Assembly: GCA_022494885.1 (NCBI GenBank)
Contig: JAGVSM010002435.1
Span: 1 to 64,000 of the forward strand
Direction: 5' to 3'
Origin: Micrasema longulum
Taxonomy: Eukaryota; Arthropoda; Insecta; Trichoptera; Brachycentridae
DNA length: 64,000 nt
The notes under the pieces are model-generated. The model saw nothing but the letters and a program-made list of their open reading frames with translations. It was not told the DNA's origin and did no database searches. Below, in pieces: positions 44,702 to 56,900 of the stretch. The number at the start of each line of letters is the position of its first letter. Positions within the stretch are counted from its first letter, which is position 1. The position numbers were made by a program, and so were the translations under genes.

Positions 44702-47700
44702 ATGGCTTTATTTTTGCGAGGACGATTGTTTTCCAAAAGATTAACCAACAACGGATTAGCGGTATAGTGATAAATAAATATAATAACTAAAGTTTTACGT
44801 AATTGTACTATAGTGATAGTGGCTATGTTTTGTGAACACTTTATTAATGTTTTTAGGCATTTTTATCAACTTCTAAATCTCAACCTAAGCCAGAAGTGAA
44901 TTCCGAGCAGTGGTTTCCTGGGTGTAATGCTCCTTTTACCAATGAACTTGCCTTCACAGAATCAAAACATTATGAACCAATACCAATTTACAGCATTTTG
45001 CATAATACTGGAAAAATTGATCAAAAGGAGGATCCAGAACTGTCACAGGAAACGGTGATCAAAATGTATAAAAGCATGACGCTATTGAATACTTTAGACA
45101 AAATAATGTATGAATCGCAGAGGTAAATATCTTATCAAATATTATAATATGGCTTCCTAGCTATATGTTATGTGCCGATGTAGTAGCACACAGAGAAAGA
45201 TTAATCGACGTCCAGTAGATTAATTGACAAGACACGAAGATGTTGTATATTAATTTATTATTTAAGTTACACTTGAAAGCTACCGTATATATTTTAATTA
45301 AGTATTACGTCAAAAGACCGAGAAAAACATAGCATGACCAAATCCAACAAATACTTAAAGATGGATATGCCAAATGTCGGAATAATCGGTGCATGCATGA
45401 AAAGGTGTATGAATGTAGGGGAAGCGAGATTTGTATGCAAAGATAGAGTGATGTGGCTTCTATCCTCTCTGTCTACCCTTACGGGGAAACGGCGTGATGG
45501 TTTGTTGTTGTTGTCTTTTGACGTAGTAACGACGTGAGGTTATATTTCTAACCGTCCTTAAAGGACTGCGTATGGATTTATATAATACAAGTTTTGATCA
45601 TATGGAGGGGTAGGTTCTAGGTTGATACAAAAAAAAATGTACTTTTATTCTTCCCACGCGACATCCTGAGATTCGTGCGAAATTATATTTCTCATTCACT
45701 GGAAGCATATGGTTTTCAGGTGAATACCAATAACGACCCTTTTAAATGGAAATACACGATTTTTGTAAGAAATATTCACGTTTAATTATTATTTGTGTTT
45801 TGTTTCGGTTTTTATCAAACTGTCTACGTTACGATTTAACGAACTTTGAAAACACATGCATTTTAGAAAAAAATATGAAACAATAAATGCAGGTACATTT
45901 TAGAAAAAAATTAAATAACCCATTAAAAAACGGTATTATCATGTTTTTATAGTTTTTTTATGTATTATTGTGTTCCTTTTTTCATTATTATCAATCTGTA
46001 AACAAATTAAATGCCTCTCCTAGGGATAAATGTCTTTATAAATTTCATCATACTATTTGAGTGTAATACGTCTAGTAATATTTTCATGATGGCAGGACCC
46101 TTCAAAATGATTGTTCTTAGACTTCTACTGCTAAAACCGTCGTTATTTTTTAATGTTCTTACAATCGTTTATAAAATATTGATAAAAGAAAACTTACAAA
46201 ATGCCGGGTATTAAAATTATGTGCTAATATTAATTTATACATATTCCTCCACCTCTCTTCTCTTTGCCCCGCTGCGCCATGTCAAAAAAACTGTCCTGGA
46301 TGCATTTTTTGCAGGCAAGGAAGAATATCCTTTTATATGACTAATTATGGAGAGGAAGGGTTACAAGTTGCAAGTGCAGCCGCTCTCTCTCCTGAAGATC
46401 TAGTATATGCGCAATACAGAGAATGCGGAGTTCTTATTTGGAGGGGCTTGACTCTGGACTACCTAATAAATCAATGTTATGGCAATATTGAAGACCCGGG
46501 AAAGGGAAAGCAGATGCCTGTTCACTACGGAAGCAAAAAATACAATATCCAAACAATATCAAGCCCACTTGGTAAGACTAATTTGATTACCATCTTAACT
46601 ATAAAATAGCAAAATATGGAATGGCAATAAGGTGACACAGCTTCATTCTGTAGGTACTTTTAGAGTGGGGTTCAAACCTTGGGTCTCCCGATCCAGAGTT
46701 CGTGATGCTTGACACTACCACGCGACCACAAATCACCCCTTTATTTTTATATTCCGCAAGTGCATTTATTTTCTTTTGGTTTTTGAAAAGGAATCGTACG
46801 TTTGTTAATTTCTTACGTACCTACCAATTCTTCATACTTCAATTGCCAAAAAGAGAAAAATAAAGAACATAGGTAGACATAACATACCTAATTTTAGCAT
46901 ATTATATTTGCATATTCGATGGCTACTGCGTGCTTACATTATGCAGCTAGGTCCAAAATTATATTTTTCTTACAATATAAATAAATAAATACACTTATTA
47001 CAACACAAAAAAACAATATAATAATTTCTTTCTAAGGTGGTTTTGCAGAATACATTTTTTTTTTATTTGAAGGCACTCAACTTCCCCAAGCCGTTGGTTC
47101 AGCATACGCATTCAAATTGAATCCAGAAAACCAAAAATGTGTTATCTGTTATTTCGGAGAAGGAGCAGCATCTGAAGGTGATGCTCATCCAGCTTTTAAT
47201 TTTTCGTCTACACTTAACTGTCCGGTTATCTTTTTCTGGTGAGATATAGTTTTCCATAACACCTTTTGTTTATATCATACTATTTTACTCCCATATTTAG
47301 CATTTAGATTACCGAATATTTTGAAGTAAAACTGCGATGGCTTTAGATACCTAAAAAAGTATTAATAATAAACAAAAAACCCTTCGGATCGCTGCGCTGT
47401 CAGGGTGCAGCACGACATGTATGGAAGTTTGTGTTCCGCAAATAAAACATTTTAAAACGAAAACCAAGTCTAATTGAATTCTACAAACAAAAATTTCGAT
47501 TACCTACTTGAATCATTTATAAAAATACTTATTACGTTTGACTACAATAATTATAAACCCTTTTTGATTTATTATAGTCGGAATAATGGATTCGCCATCT
47601 CAACTTCTTCTGACGAACAATACAAAGGTGACGGAATAGCTGCTAGAGGTCCAGCATTGGGTATTAATACAATTCGAGTAGATGGAACAGACATTTTTGC

Positions 47701-50700
47701 TGTTTATAAGGCCACAAAAATGGCAAGGGAGTATGCCATTAAAAATAATAAACCCGTTTTAATTGAAGCCATGGCATACAGGTATTAAAAAAAGTTCATT
47801 TTTAATCTTAACTGTCGTCAAGTAAAAACAAAAAATAAGTAAAAGATTGATCATCTTCAATCAATTTAATCTCAGTCAGTGAAGAATTCACTTCCCTCCT
47901 TTCCACAATGCAATGAAGTGCACATAATGTACTTCTGGATTACATTCTTTCAGCACAAAGATACAAAGCAACCAGAGCCCTCTGTAGGGCTCCTCCGGGC
48001 TACTTTTCTTGTTCGGCAACGAGAAATTTTTCCTTATATGGGTACCGTCAAGAAGACTGCGGTATGTGGTGGGCAAGCCGTCGTAAAGTAAAAGCTTCAA
48101 TTGGACATAGGGAACCTTCATTGTGTCTCCGTAAGAATTGTTATCTTTGCCCGGTTTACTGACATGGACGTATTCGTCTCAAAATGGAAAAAGGGCATCT
48201 TGACGATTTTTTTTTCTTTTCCGAGATGGTTAGTTCACGAAGAAAGGGTCTAAAGCAATAATATGAAATAATAAAAGGAATAACACCATATTTTTTTATT
48301 ATTTAAAAAAACTTACTTTTTAAAAATAGTTTATTAAGTTGCGATTTCCTAACAGCTATAGCAAAAACCCATTGTCGGTGAATTTTGTTTCGATTAAAAA
48401 TTTTAAGCAATTTGTTATTTATATATTTTTCCCTATTCATGTAGAGGGGGGGGAATGATTCCTCTTGCCCATCATTTGATAGGTACCACTATTTATTTTT
48501 AGTTTTGAGATTTTTAGATACCTACCTACTTTATGTTTTGTAGAATAAGTCATCACTCGACATCGGACGACAGTAGCGCATATAGAGATTCATCTGACAT
48601 TGCCAAGTGGAATACAACTGAAAGTTCAATTGGTAAACTAAGACTTTACATGGAAGCAAAGGATTGGTGGAATCAAGCGATGGAAAATGAGTGGATCGCA
48701 GAGTCTAAAAAAAGCGTCCTGGATACGATGAAAGAGGCTGAAAATAAAGTCAAACCAAATTGGAAAGAAATGTTCACTGATGTGTATTATGAAACGCCAA
48801 TTCACATTCAGTATGTAATTCATTTTACTTGCATTTTAGCGTTATAAGGTAGATTTTTGTGTTCGTTTGCCTACCATGCAAGAGGTCTTTGTTTGTTTCC
48901 CGTACGAGAAATATTTATGTGTTTTTATACTAAAATGTTTCATAGTCTCTGGACTGGCTGGCACCTGAAGCGTAAGACTGGTCAACTTACCTTTATGTAA
49001 TAAAAAAATATTAAGATGTGCTGCGGTTTGTGTACCACTGCAGTGCGCTATGTACCATTAAATTCGGAAAGGGAATAATGAATGAATTTAAAAAAGTTAA
49101 AAAATAATTTGATACAGTCAACCCTTCTATAACGTGGTAATCATATAACGCGGGTTCCATATAACGAGAAGAGAAAATTGCGAGCAGCCCTCTTATAACG
49201 CAGTTTCCATTTAACGCGTTGTTCGTACAATAAAACCTCCGTGGTGTAGTGGTCAAGACGCTTGACTCACGCACGGAAGGTTCCGGGTTCGATTACCGGT
49301 GAGAACACAAAAATTAAGATGAAATTTTTTTAAGCCTGAGTGTTCTGTGGTGTAATTCACCACTGTAATTGGGCCTCCTGGCCTGTTGTGGTGCAAAATA
49401 AATAAAAATAAAATAGAACATTGCAAAAACCTAAATGACTAAGTTTTATTGTTGGAAACAATTTTTTTAATTTATAATTTTACTATTTTACTATAATCAT
49501 GTATCATATTTAATAAATCTACACTCAAATACTTATGTAAAATTACAAATATTAATGGCCATATTTGTTTACAATTCTATTAATTAAACGTATCTTTCAA
49601 AACTCGGACAGAATGAAATTTGCATGTATGTAATAGGTAATGCAAAACAAATCGGTCTGATTTATGTACAATTTCATTATTTCTGAAATTCACTTTATAA
49701 TAATAACGCAGTACGAGTAATCTGATTTGTATTAATCCCGAGTTTCTTATCACGCGGTTTCTATATAACGCGACAGTGTTTTCTATATAACGCGGTACGA
49801 ATAATCTGATTAGTATTAATTCCGGGTTTCTTATGGCGCGGTTTCCATATAACGCGGTACGAATTAATCGCGTTAGAGGAATATATAGGAGGGTTGACTG
49901 TATAGTGCACGTACGAGTATGTACTATTTACCTGTATTTATGTGTGATTATCTGATATTTTGTATCTGTTGTTAACAAATAAATAAACAACTACTGTACT
50001 TTTAAATGGTTACAATTTTCTCTAAATGAGTGCTCTGCGCTGTACATTGATATTTATTCCGACCATTTGCTCTCTGGGGTTATAAAAAAATTCATCATTA
50101 TTATTATCTTCGTGTAGGCCACTATATTGGTACTCAAATCGTAGTATAAATATTATCTTGATCATTTGTCATATATAAGGCAAGGTGATCAATATGAAAA
50201 ACGAAATTAAATTATGTTTGCACTATAAAACACCCTTTAAATAAATATTTAATGTCAACCTTACGAGAGATCAAACACGCATGGCAAATGCGCTAACCAC
50301 TAAACTGTGAGGCGAACATTATAAAAAAATACACAAACAATGCATGTATACTCAGCAATAAAATAAAAAGATGGCCCCCGTGGTATAAGATCGCGTTCGG
50401 AGAGTGGGGTGGAGTGATTATTTGGTCATTATCAATGAGTGAGTTCAGTCCTACGGGAAATTAGACAAAAAATGTTTTCTTACACGCGGTAATAACTGGA
50501 GCATTTAATTGTACGGAGAAGTTTCTCAAAAATGTCACCACAACTGACCGACAAAAACTCGTGACGTCACTAGTAGAGTAATCTCAAAATTATTAAACTT
50601 TTAAAAAATCTTATCTTGTTTAGTATATTTTTAAAAAACACTGAACTTCCTCATTATTATAAACAGTACCGTAAAATGTAAATAATTATGTTTGTATAGA

Positions 50701-50841
50701 CTCTTTATGTGCTTTCTAAAATATAGAAAAACATAACATTAGTTTTCTATGTTAATTTTCAGAAAACAAATGAAAGAAATGGAACAGCACCTGGAAAAGT
50801 ATAAAGAACACTACCCAATGTCAAATTTCAAAAGTCATTAG
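44702..50841 (+). CDS. BCKDHA: Branched-chain 2-oxoacid dehydrogenase E1 alpha (BCKDHA)
   Basis: Seven exons join in phase: 44702-44761, 44857-45122, 46315-46571, 47073-47238, 47578-47781, 48544-48810 and 50763-50841 (TAG), giving 432 residues; human is 445. The N terminus [18 protein letters not shown] is Arg-rich without acids, as expected for a mitochondrial presequence. The enzyme decarboxylates the 2-oxoacids of Leu, Ile and Val with thiamine diphosphate as part of the mitochondrial BCKDH complex. Diagnostic segments: [15 protein letters not shown] (about 110-124), the TPP motif GEGAASEGD (223-231) ending CRNNGFAIS (250-258), and the phosphoregulation loop [15 protein letters not shown] (318-332). 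Ser323 matches the main kinase site (human Ser292); the second site (human Ser302) is Asp333 here. All junctions are GT/AG; no defect seen. Confidence 0.96.
45325..45530 (+). mobile_element. LINE C-terminal remnant in BCKDHA intron 2
   Basis: Reads [19 protein letters not shown] then [12 protein letters not shown], the same 'CM-R-CMNVEEAR-V-QDR-W' end as the other fragments of this family in the window. Confidence 0.6.
46655..46740 (-). repeat. tRNA-like SINE head, minus orientation
   Basis: The reverse complement starts GGTCGCGTGGTAGTGTCAAG and includes GGTTTGAACCCC, as A- and B-box-like elements of a degraded tRNA-derived head. BCKDHA intron 3. Confidence 0.45.
48858..49085 (+). repeat. 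SINE family B
   Basis: Contains TTTGCCTACCATGCAAGAGG, TTTCATAGTCTCTGGACTGG, CCTGAAGCGTAAGACTGGTC and the tail with CAGTGCGCTATGTACC. Immediately right of BCKDHA exon 6, in intron 6. Confidence 0.7.
49115..49900. mobile_element. Tigger/pogo-type MITE with TA target duplication
   Basis: The ends CAGTCAACCCTTCTATA (49115) and the reverse complement of TATAGGAGGGTTGACTG (ending 49900) form TIRs with one mismatch, flanked by TA on both sides (49113-49114, 49901-49902). The interior is built from repeats of ATATAACGCGG, including a roughly 95-bp direct repeat (ACGAGTAATCTGATTTG ... and ACGAATAATCTGATTAG ...). No coding frame. A SINE A has inserted at 49232. Confidence 0.85.
49232..49417 (+). repeat. 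SINE family A inside the Tigger-type MITE
   Basis: Complete family A head and body (CCTCCGTGGTGTAGTGGTCA, GGGTTCGATTACCGGTGAG, GGGCCTCCTGGCCTGTTGTG) plus an A-rich tail, splitting the MITE. It must be younger than the MITE. Confidence 0.88.
50165..50330 (-). repeat. SINE family B, minus orientation
   Basis: Reverse complement contains a GGTTAGCGCATTTGCCATG-type head and AAATATTTATTTAAAGGGTG, then TTGATCACCTTGCCTTATAT. BCKDHA intron 6. Confidence 0.6.
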
Positions 50842-50969
50842 ACGGGTTACCCTTACCTGCTTCATGGAGATCATCATTCTGAGAATTAGTGGCAAAATAA
50901 TTTATTTTGAAAATCACGCACCGATCAAAATTTAAGTGATATTGGCATTGTTTGCTGTTTATTTTATCA

Positions 50970-50975
50970 AATAAA
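50970..50975 (+). terminator. Polyadenylation signal for BCKDHA
   Basis: AATAAA 129 bases after the TAG at 50839-50841; the first canonical signal downstream. Confidence 0.5.
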
Positions 50976-51329
50976 ATAACTAAGAAATTGTAAATAATTA
51001 TATTGATCAATCAGTAAAACATTAAAAAATATTTTTTCTATAAACTAAGTCCATTATTAGAAATATTTCAATTACCTTCTCCCCTCTTTTTAAAAGGAAT
51101 GTATTTTTTTAATTAAAAAGGTTGTATACGTATATTTTAATAAACTATTTATTAGATGACAACATAAGTTGTATCCACTTTTTTCCAAGTGAATATAACA
51201 AGACGTCACAACAACAAAAAAATACAAGAAATTATTCAATAATGCATTCTCCTTCATTATTTTACAACAAATTTGTCAAGAATGTATTTTCCTTGATTAT
51301 ATTACAACAAATTCACCAATAGTTCATAG

Positions 51330-51560
51330 GATATTCACCGTACACTGCACAAATATCGTGAGCATCTTTGGCAGCTTTATTCCCTCGATTGAACGCGAAC
51401 AGAAAAAGATGCCGAAAATGCTCACTTTCGTCTACATGGCATTTCATTAATTTTGAAGGCTTGTAATCAAATGAAATAATATATGATACGTAAAAGCAAA
51501 TACAATTGCTTGTAGAGCAGAAAAATTTATTTCGGATGACGTCTAATCTTTACCATTACC
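51330..51560 (+). repeat. Dispersed repeat of unknown class (copy 2)
   Basis: Match to 7140-7390: TTCACCGTACACTG, AGCTTTATTCCCTCGATTG, AAAATGCTCACTTTCGTCTA. Confidence 0.6.
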
Positions 51561-51599
51561 TTTTTTTAAACTTTTGGTGCTCATTTTAAAACTATATAT

Positions 51600-51880
51600 A
51601 TAAGGCAATTCACGTAGAATGAATGAACGACGAAAGAATGTTAAAACAAGTATATATGGCGAAAATGAACGGTAACGTGAGACGAGGACGACCAAGGAAG
51701 ACGTGGCATGATCAGATAAACCAAAATCTTAAGTCTGGTAATGTCAAAAGCAGACCGAACCGAAGGGCATGTATGACAAGATGTATGAATGTGGAAGAAG
51801 CTAGGAATGTACGCCAGGATAGACGTGTGTGGTGGTCCATTATCTCTGCCTATCCCTACGGGGATATGGCGTGATGGTAG
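51600..51880 (+). mobile_element. LINE C-terminal remnant
   Basis: A continuous frame gives MNDERMLKQVYMAKMNGNVR, RGRPRKTWHDQINQNL, and TRCMNVEEARNVRQDRRVWW. 'MDDER..K..Y...GR-GRPRKTW' and the following 'EAR..QDR..W' are the conserved C terminus of insect non-LTR reverse transcriptases. The best preserved of the fragments here. Confidence 0.78.
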
Positions 51881-52627
51881 TAATAGTAGTAGTAGTAGTA
51901 ATGTTTGTATGTGTGTCTTCGATGGACTGAATAACTACTAGACCGATTTATTTGCGGTTTTCAGGAAAATATAAATCACTGCCATGAGCATATTTATAAC
52001 TCTTAAAATCTTCCACTTGTTAAGTAGAAAAAAAAATAGGAACAATAATATTTTTTTCATCGTTTACCAGGGCTGCATTTGCCGAGAACGAATATACAAA
52101 AAAATAGGAAGGATGTAATTGGTTGTGTATAAAAAAAGTTGGTTTTTTAGTTTCCTTAAATTCCTAATAATTTATACCCATTTATTTATTTTTACTGGAT
52201 TTTTGGTAACACTAAAATAATATCAACTGACATTCAATATATTTTTGAATATCGCATTTCTAAATAAAGTGCACCACTGTTGGTGAGAAGAGCAGAGTTT
52301 AACATTTGCAAAAAAAGTCCATATTTGAAAATGAACTATTTTATGTTTTGGAATTCAAATATGAACAAGTACTATGTGCCCTCTTAAATGAAATATTTGA
52401 ATGTGAATTATTTTTATTTTTGGAATTCAATCATAAACAAGTACCTATGTGCCTACTTATCAACGCAAAGTTACACCATCTTTTTTCCTTTTATCCAAAC
52501 AGTTTTTACACGCTTTCACGCACAATCAGGCATTTTGGTTTCAATTTAGATATCAAGCTCACGTCGAAACCGGCTGGCGGTAAAAGAACGACTAAATACG
52601 CGTTGGCCATGACCAAGCGTTCGGGTA

Positions 52628-52736
52628 GGCGGCCTCCGTGGTGTAGTGGTCAAGACGCTTAACTCACACACGGAAGGTTCCGGGTTCGATTCTCGGTGAG
52701 AACACAAAAATTAAATGTGATTTTTCTCAAGCCTGC
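52628..52736 (+). repeat. SINE family A, 3'-truncated
   Basis: tRNA-like head with GGTGTAGTGGTCAAGACGC and GGGTTCGATTCTCGGTGAG, ending shortly after TTTTTCTCAAGCCTG; the rest of the body is missing. Confidence 0.85.
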
Positions 52737-53907
52737 AAAGATTTTTTTTAAGTGTCATAACTTTAGAGGGCTCAGGGTGTGTTTATGTTTACTATTGGTT
52801 TTATTTAAGAAAACCGAACTTGTTTCTTTGGTTACGTAAAAGCATTATGAAGCAAACTTTGTAAGTATACATAATAATGTTTTATCTATACTTTTCTCCA
52901 TACAAACGAATTCTCCTATTTTTACCCTAGATTATGGCACTATACATATTTACCATCGGCGTGTCTCCATAGTTTTGCTTTATTGATGATTAGTTTATTA
53001 TGGGAACTAGAACCATCCAAAAACCTGTAAAAACGTCCAGTTTTATCTGCGGTCTTCGGGAGCACAGTGCACACATGTGATAACTATTTTTGACAAACAC
53101 AAAACTTACCGATACAGAAAATTTGATTCTGATACTCTGTTTAAAAAAAACAACAAAATCGTTCAGTTTTGAAAATAGGACAGCGAAATGTCGATTTTGT
53201 TTATTTTAATTGGGCATGAAAGGCCCGAAATGTGTCTTTTTCGCATAGCATCGAGGAGGCATCTTCAAGACAGTGACAGGAAAACCATATTTAAATACCT
53301 ATTTATCGAAATTCCTTATCACCGCATAACCTCACTATTTATGTAATCCTAAACACAAAAATAATAATGTATATCTTCATCTATAACTTTAACTAAATAC
53401 AACAATTGATATTAAACTTTCGATTGTGTTAATTAAAAATATATTTACGAGTATGTACTCAAATGTAGCAATAGCAAAGTTTTGCTAGGTTCAAAAGTTA
53501 GGCTTTTTATATGACACATATTCTCCGATGTGGATGGGGCACATTATTTTATTTTTAGTCAAGTACTACTTAAGAATGTTACCAGTACTGCAAAATAAAA
53601 AAATCTATTATACACATCATTTGTCTTTGTCTATTGTGTTATTTTAAAAAAATGGCAGCGCGAGTATGTGTCATAATTTAGTTTATATATATATTTTAAA
53701 AATCTTTTAAGTTAAACTATGATAGGATTTTCACTTTAAATCCGTATAACGTTAAATACTCTTTTGTTTTTCAATCATCTTTGAGCCTTAAGAAAGGGAA
53801 AGTTGTCAAACTGCGAAGAGAGATCGAATTTCACTCCGTCACTTACCACATCCGCCTACTAGTACTTGGAGAAATAAAATGTAAACAACCAGCGTAAAAT
53901 ATTAAAA

Positions 53908-56900
53908 ATGCCTTTTAAATTGATTCTGAAGAAGACCAGGCAGTATAACGTAGTATCGAAGAGCTTGTTTGTGATAAGTATAGAATTGTTGGACAGTGTC
54001 GTGGTGGAATGTACCCTCGGTTCGGACACGACCGGGCAGGAATGTTTGGAGAATGTTTGCAAGAGACTCGTTATAAATCAGCCGGAGTTTTTCGGTTTGC
54101 GCTATATATCCAGGACGCAACAGCCGAAATGGGTGGATTTGGAGAGGCCGCTGAAGAGGCAGCTGGGGAAGAACGCGTCTTCTCACCAGCTGTGCTTGCG
54201 GGTTATGTACTACGTTATTTCTGGCACGGGGCTGATTACGGACGAGATGACGCGGTACTACTACTTCCTGCAGCTGAAGAACGACCTCACGGAGGGGCGG
54301 ATCGTGTGCGACTGCCAGGAGGCCGTGGTACTGGCGTCCTACAGTCGTCAGGCGGAGTACGGGAACCATGATACGGAGCGGCACACCGTGGACTACCTGA
54401 AGAACCTACTGTCGTTCCCCAAGCAGATCATCGAGGATGGACAGATCATAGACGGCAACCAACTCTCGGAAGGGGGACAGCTAGAGCGCCTGACGGCTGC
54501 TGTCATACTGCATCATCAGGCTCTCCACAACATGCCACAAGTGAGGACATTTCTACATTTTTCAGGCATTTCAATAAGGTCAATTCCAGGACCCAATACC
54601 AAAACAACTCTGTTTATATTTATTTTATTTTATACATTTTATAATGGCAACAGAATACAACACAACAAACATATCTAAACAACAATTAGAGAGAATAATG
54701 CTTAGGTATAAAATGTCATTTTAGTTGTGTTCCAATTAGAGCCTAAATTTGTTACTGGGTATGTCAAAGCAGGGTGTGTGTGCATGAGAGAGAGTTTTTG
54801 TGAAGTTTTTGTTTTTCACTTATCTTAGACACTGAATAAATTATTGGTCCGAGTAGAGCAGAAGACAATTTACAATATTTTTAAAAAAATATGCATCACT
54901 GAGATGAACATTAAATTAACTTTTTTCGACTGTATGTACGACAGGATTTAATGAATGTAATATTGTAAGGTTACGAATGATGAAATCAGGCGAGTGTGCA
55001 AATCTGAGATAGGTGTAATTGATAACATTAAGAAAGGGTCGCCAAGATGGTTTGGTCATGTAGAAGGAATGGATGACGAAAGAATGGTAAAACAGATATA
55101 TATGGCGAGAGTGAATGGTAATGTAGGACATGGACGACCAAGAAAGACGGCATAATAAGATAAATCAAAATTTCAAATCTGGTCATGTCAAAAGTAGACA
55201 CAACCGAAGGGCATGTATGACAATGTGGAAGAAGTTAAAAATGTATGTCAGGATATACGTGTGTGGCGGTCCATCCTCTCTACCTACCCCTACGGGAAAG
55301 TGGCGTAATGGTGGTAGTGGTACATTCCCAACTGTCCTGTTTTGCATTGTGGATTATTTTATTGCGCAAATAGCACATTGGTATATAGTTGTTAATTTAA
55401 AATTAGGTAAATAAAGCTAACTTTTATTTCATTCTTACGGCGGTAGGCAAAGTGAATAGAATGTGTGTGGTCGGGTTGTGGTCCCGTGGCTAGTGTTGCA
55501 GACTCACGGGCCAGAGGCCCGAGGTTTAAACCCCACTACCCAAGCTTGATTTCCATTTTCTAATAGTGAGTTATTTACAACTCGTTGAAAATGGCCATCA
55601 AAATTGAAATATTTGTGTAAATTATAAGAACACAAATATTTCTTTTTTCAAAAAAAAAAAAATGTGTATTACATAATATGTTTGCTAATAAATTTAATTC
55701 CTTTTGCTTTGTTTTATCTTCTATAGGTATCATTTCATGTATTCTTTAATTGTATGAATTGCAAATTGAAGTGAACACATTGTATTGATTAGCGCATGCA
55801 TGTTATGTGGAGTGCGTATTGGAACATGTTATAGTCAAGATTAAAATCTCAATAATGAGAAAGTTGATAAAGAAAATACCCATACTTATGATTATAAGAA
55901 AGTTGTTACATAAAGATTCACACCACATTTACTAACTATGACTTATTATGATATATTGTCGGCCTATAGTGATCAGCGCGTTTGCCTTCCATGTAAGAGG
56001 TCTCGGGTTCGATTCCTGACATGGTTGTCTTGAAATATTTATTTAAAAGGCTGTTTTTACCCTAGAATATTTCATGAATTTCATGATAATAAACAGCATG
56101 TTATCATGTACCAATGTAAGGTTAAAAAGGTGGTGGAAAAGTATTATGAAAAAGTACATTATTTTTCTTAAATTAAAAAGTTAAAATTAAATTTATATCT
56201 TTATATAATCACTTTGTAAAGCGCCCTTGGGGTATTATATTACGAAAATGGCGCTGTATAAGTTACCCATAATTATTATTATTATTATGTATTAAAATAT
56301 TAGTGTAAAATTGCTTGAATATTTTGTTTTGATTTAATCAGGAATATAACCCACGTTTGTTTTAGGCACAAGCTGAAGAGGGCTACATACTGACCTGTCA
56401 ACTACTGAGTGGATACGGTCAGGAAACTTTCATCGCTCGCAACCACTCGCGACAGAATGAAGTAATGATAGCCATTTCACTCACGGGAATCATGGTAGCC
56501 ACGGAGAATAATGAAACTCCCAAATTTTACAGGTAATAAAATCGTGATCTTAATACTTTACGTATATTCAAATGTTCGAAGGGAAGTGCTAGACTCCACA
56601 ACTAGATGAAAAACAAAAATATTTTCCATCTCTGTTGTAATATATATATATATTTTTTTTAATCCTCCTAGGAGGGGATGAAATCCGGTACTAGTCTACA
56701 AACATTTAGATTGATTAACCAACTGCTTGAAGAAAAAGTATAAAATTGATATGTGTTTACAACCATTGCCTAATGGGTAATATAATGCGAATGAATCTCA
56801 CCCACGTGATTAAACGTATCAGTTGTTTTACTTCACCAAATTTATCTGATTAATAAATTGAAGATGTATGGATATTTTATTTAATAATAAACGGCAAATC

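Larger units (their letters stand above)
50842..53907. other. Intergenic region BCKDHA-Pez
   Basis: Contains the BCKDHA 3' end with a poly(A) signal at 50970, a dispersed repeat (51330-51560), a LINE remnant (51600-51880) followed by a GTA-type trinucleotide run (about 51880-51900), a truncated SINE A (52628-52736) and otherwise AT-rich DNA. Two loosely similar stretches at about 52310-52395 and 52395-52450 (ATGAACTATTTTATGTTTTG / GTGAATTATTTTTATTTTTG) suggest a local duplication of about 80 bases. Confidence 0.5.

Noticed and set aside
53902..54384. 160-codon minus-strand frame and a 120-codon plus frame in the first Pez exon
   Set aside because: Shadows of the FERM-coding frame, which matches the family from its first residue.
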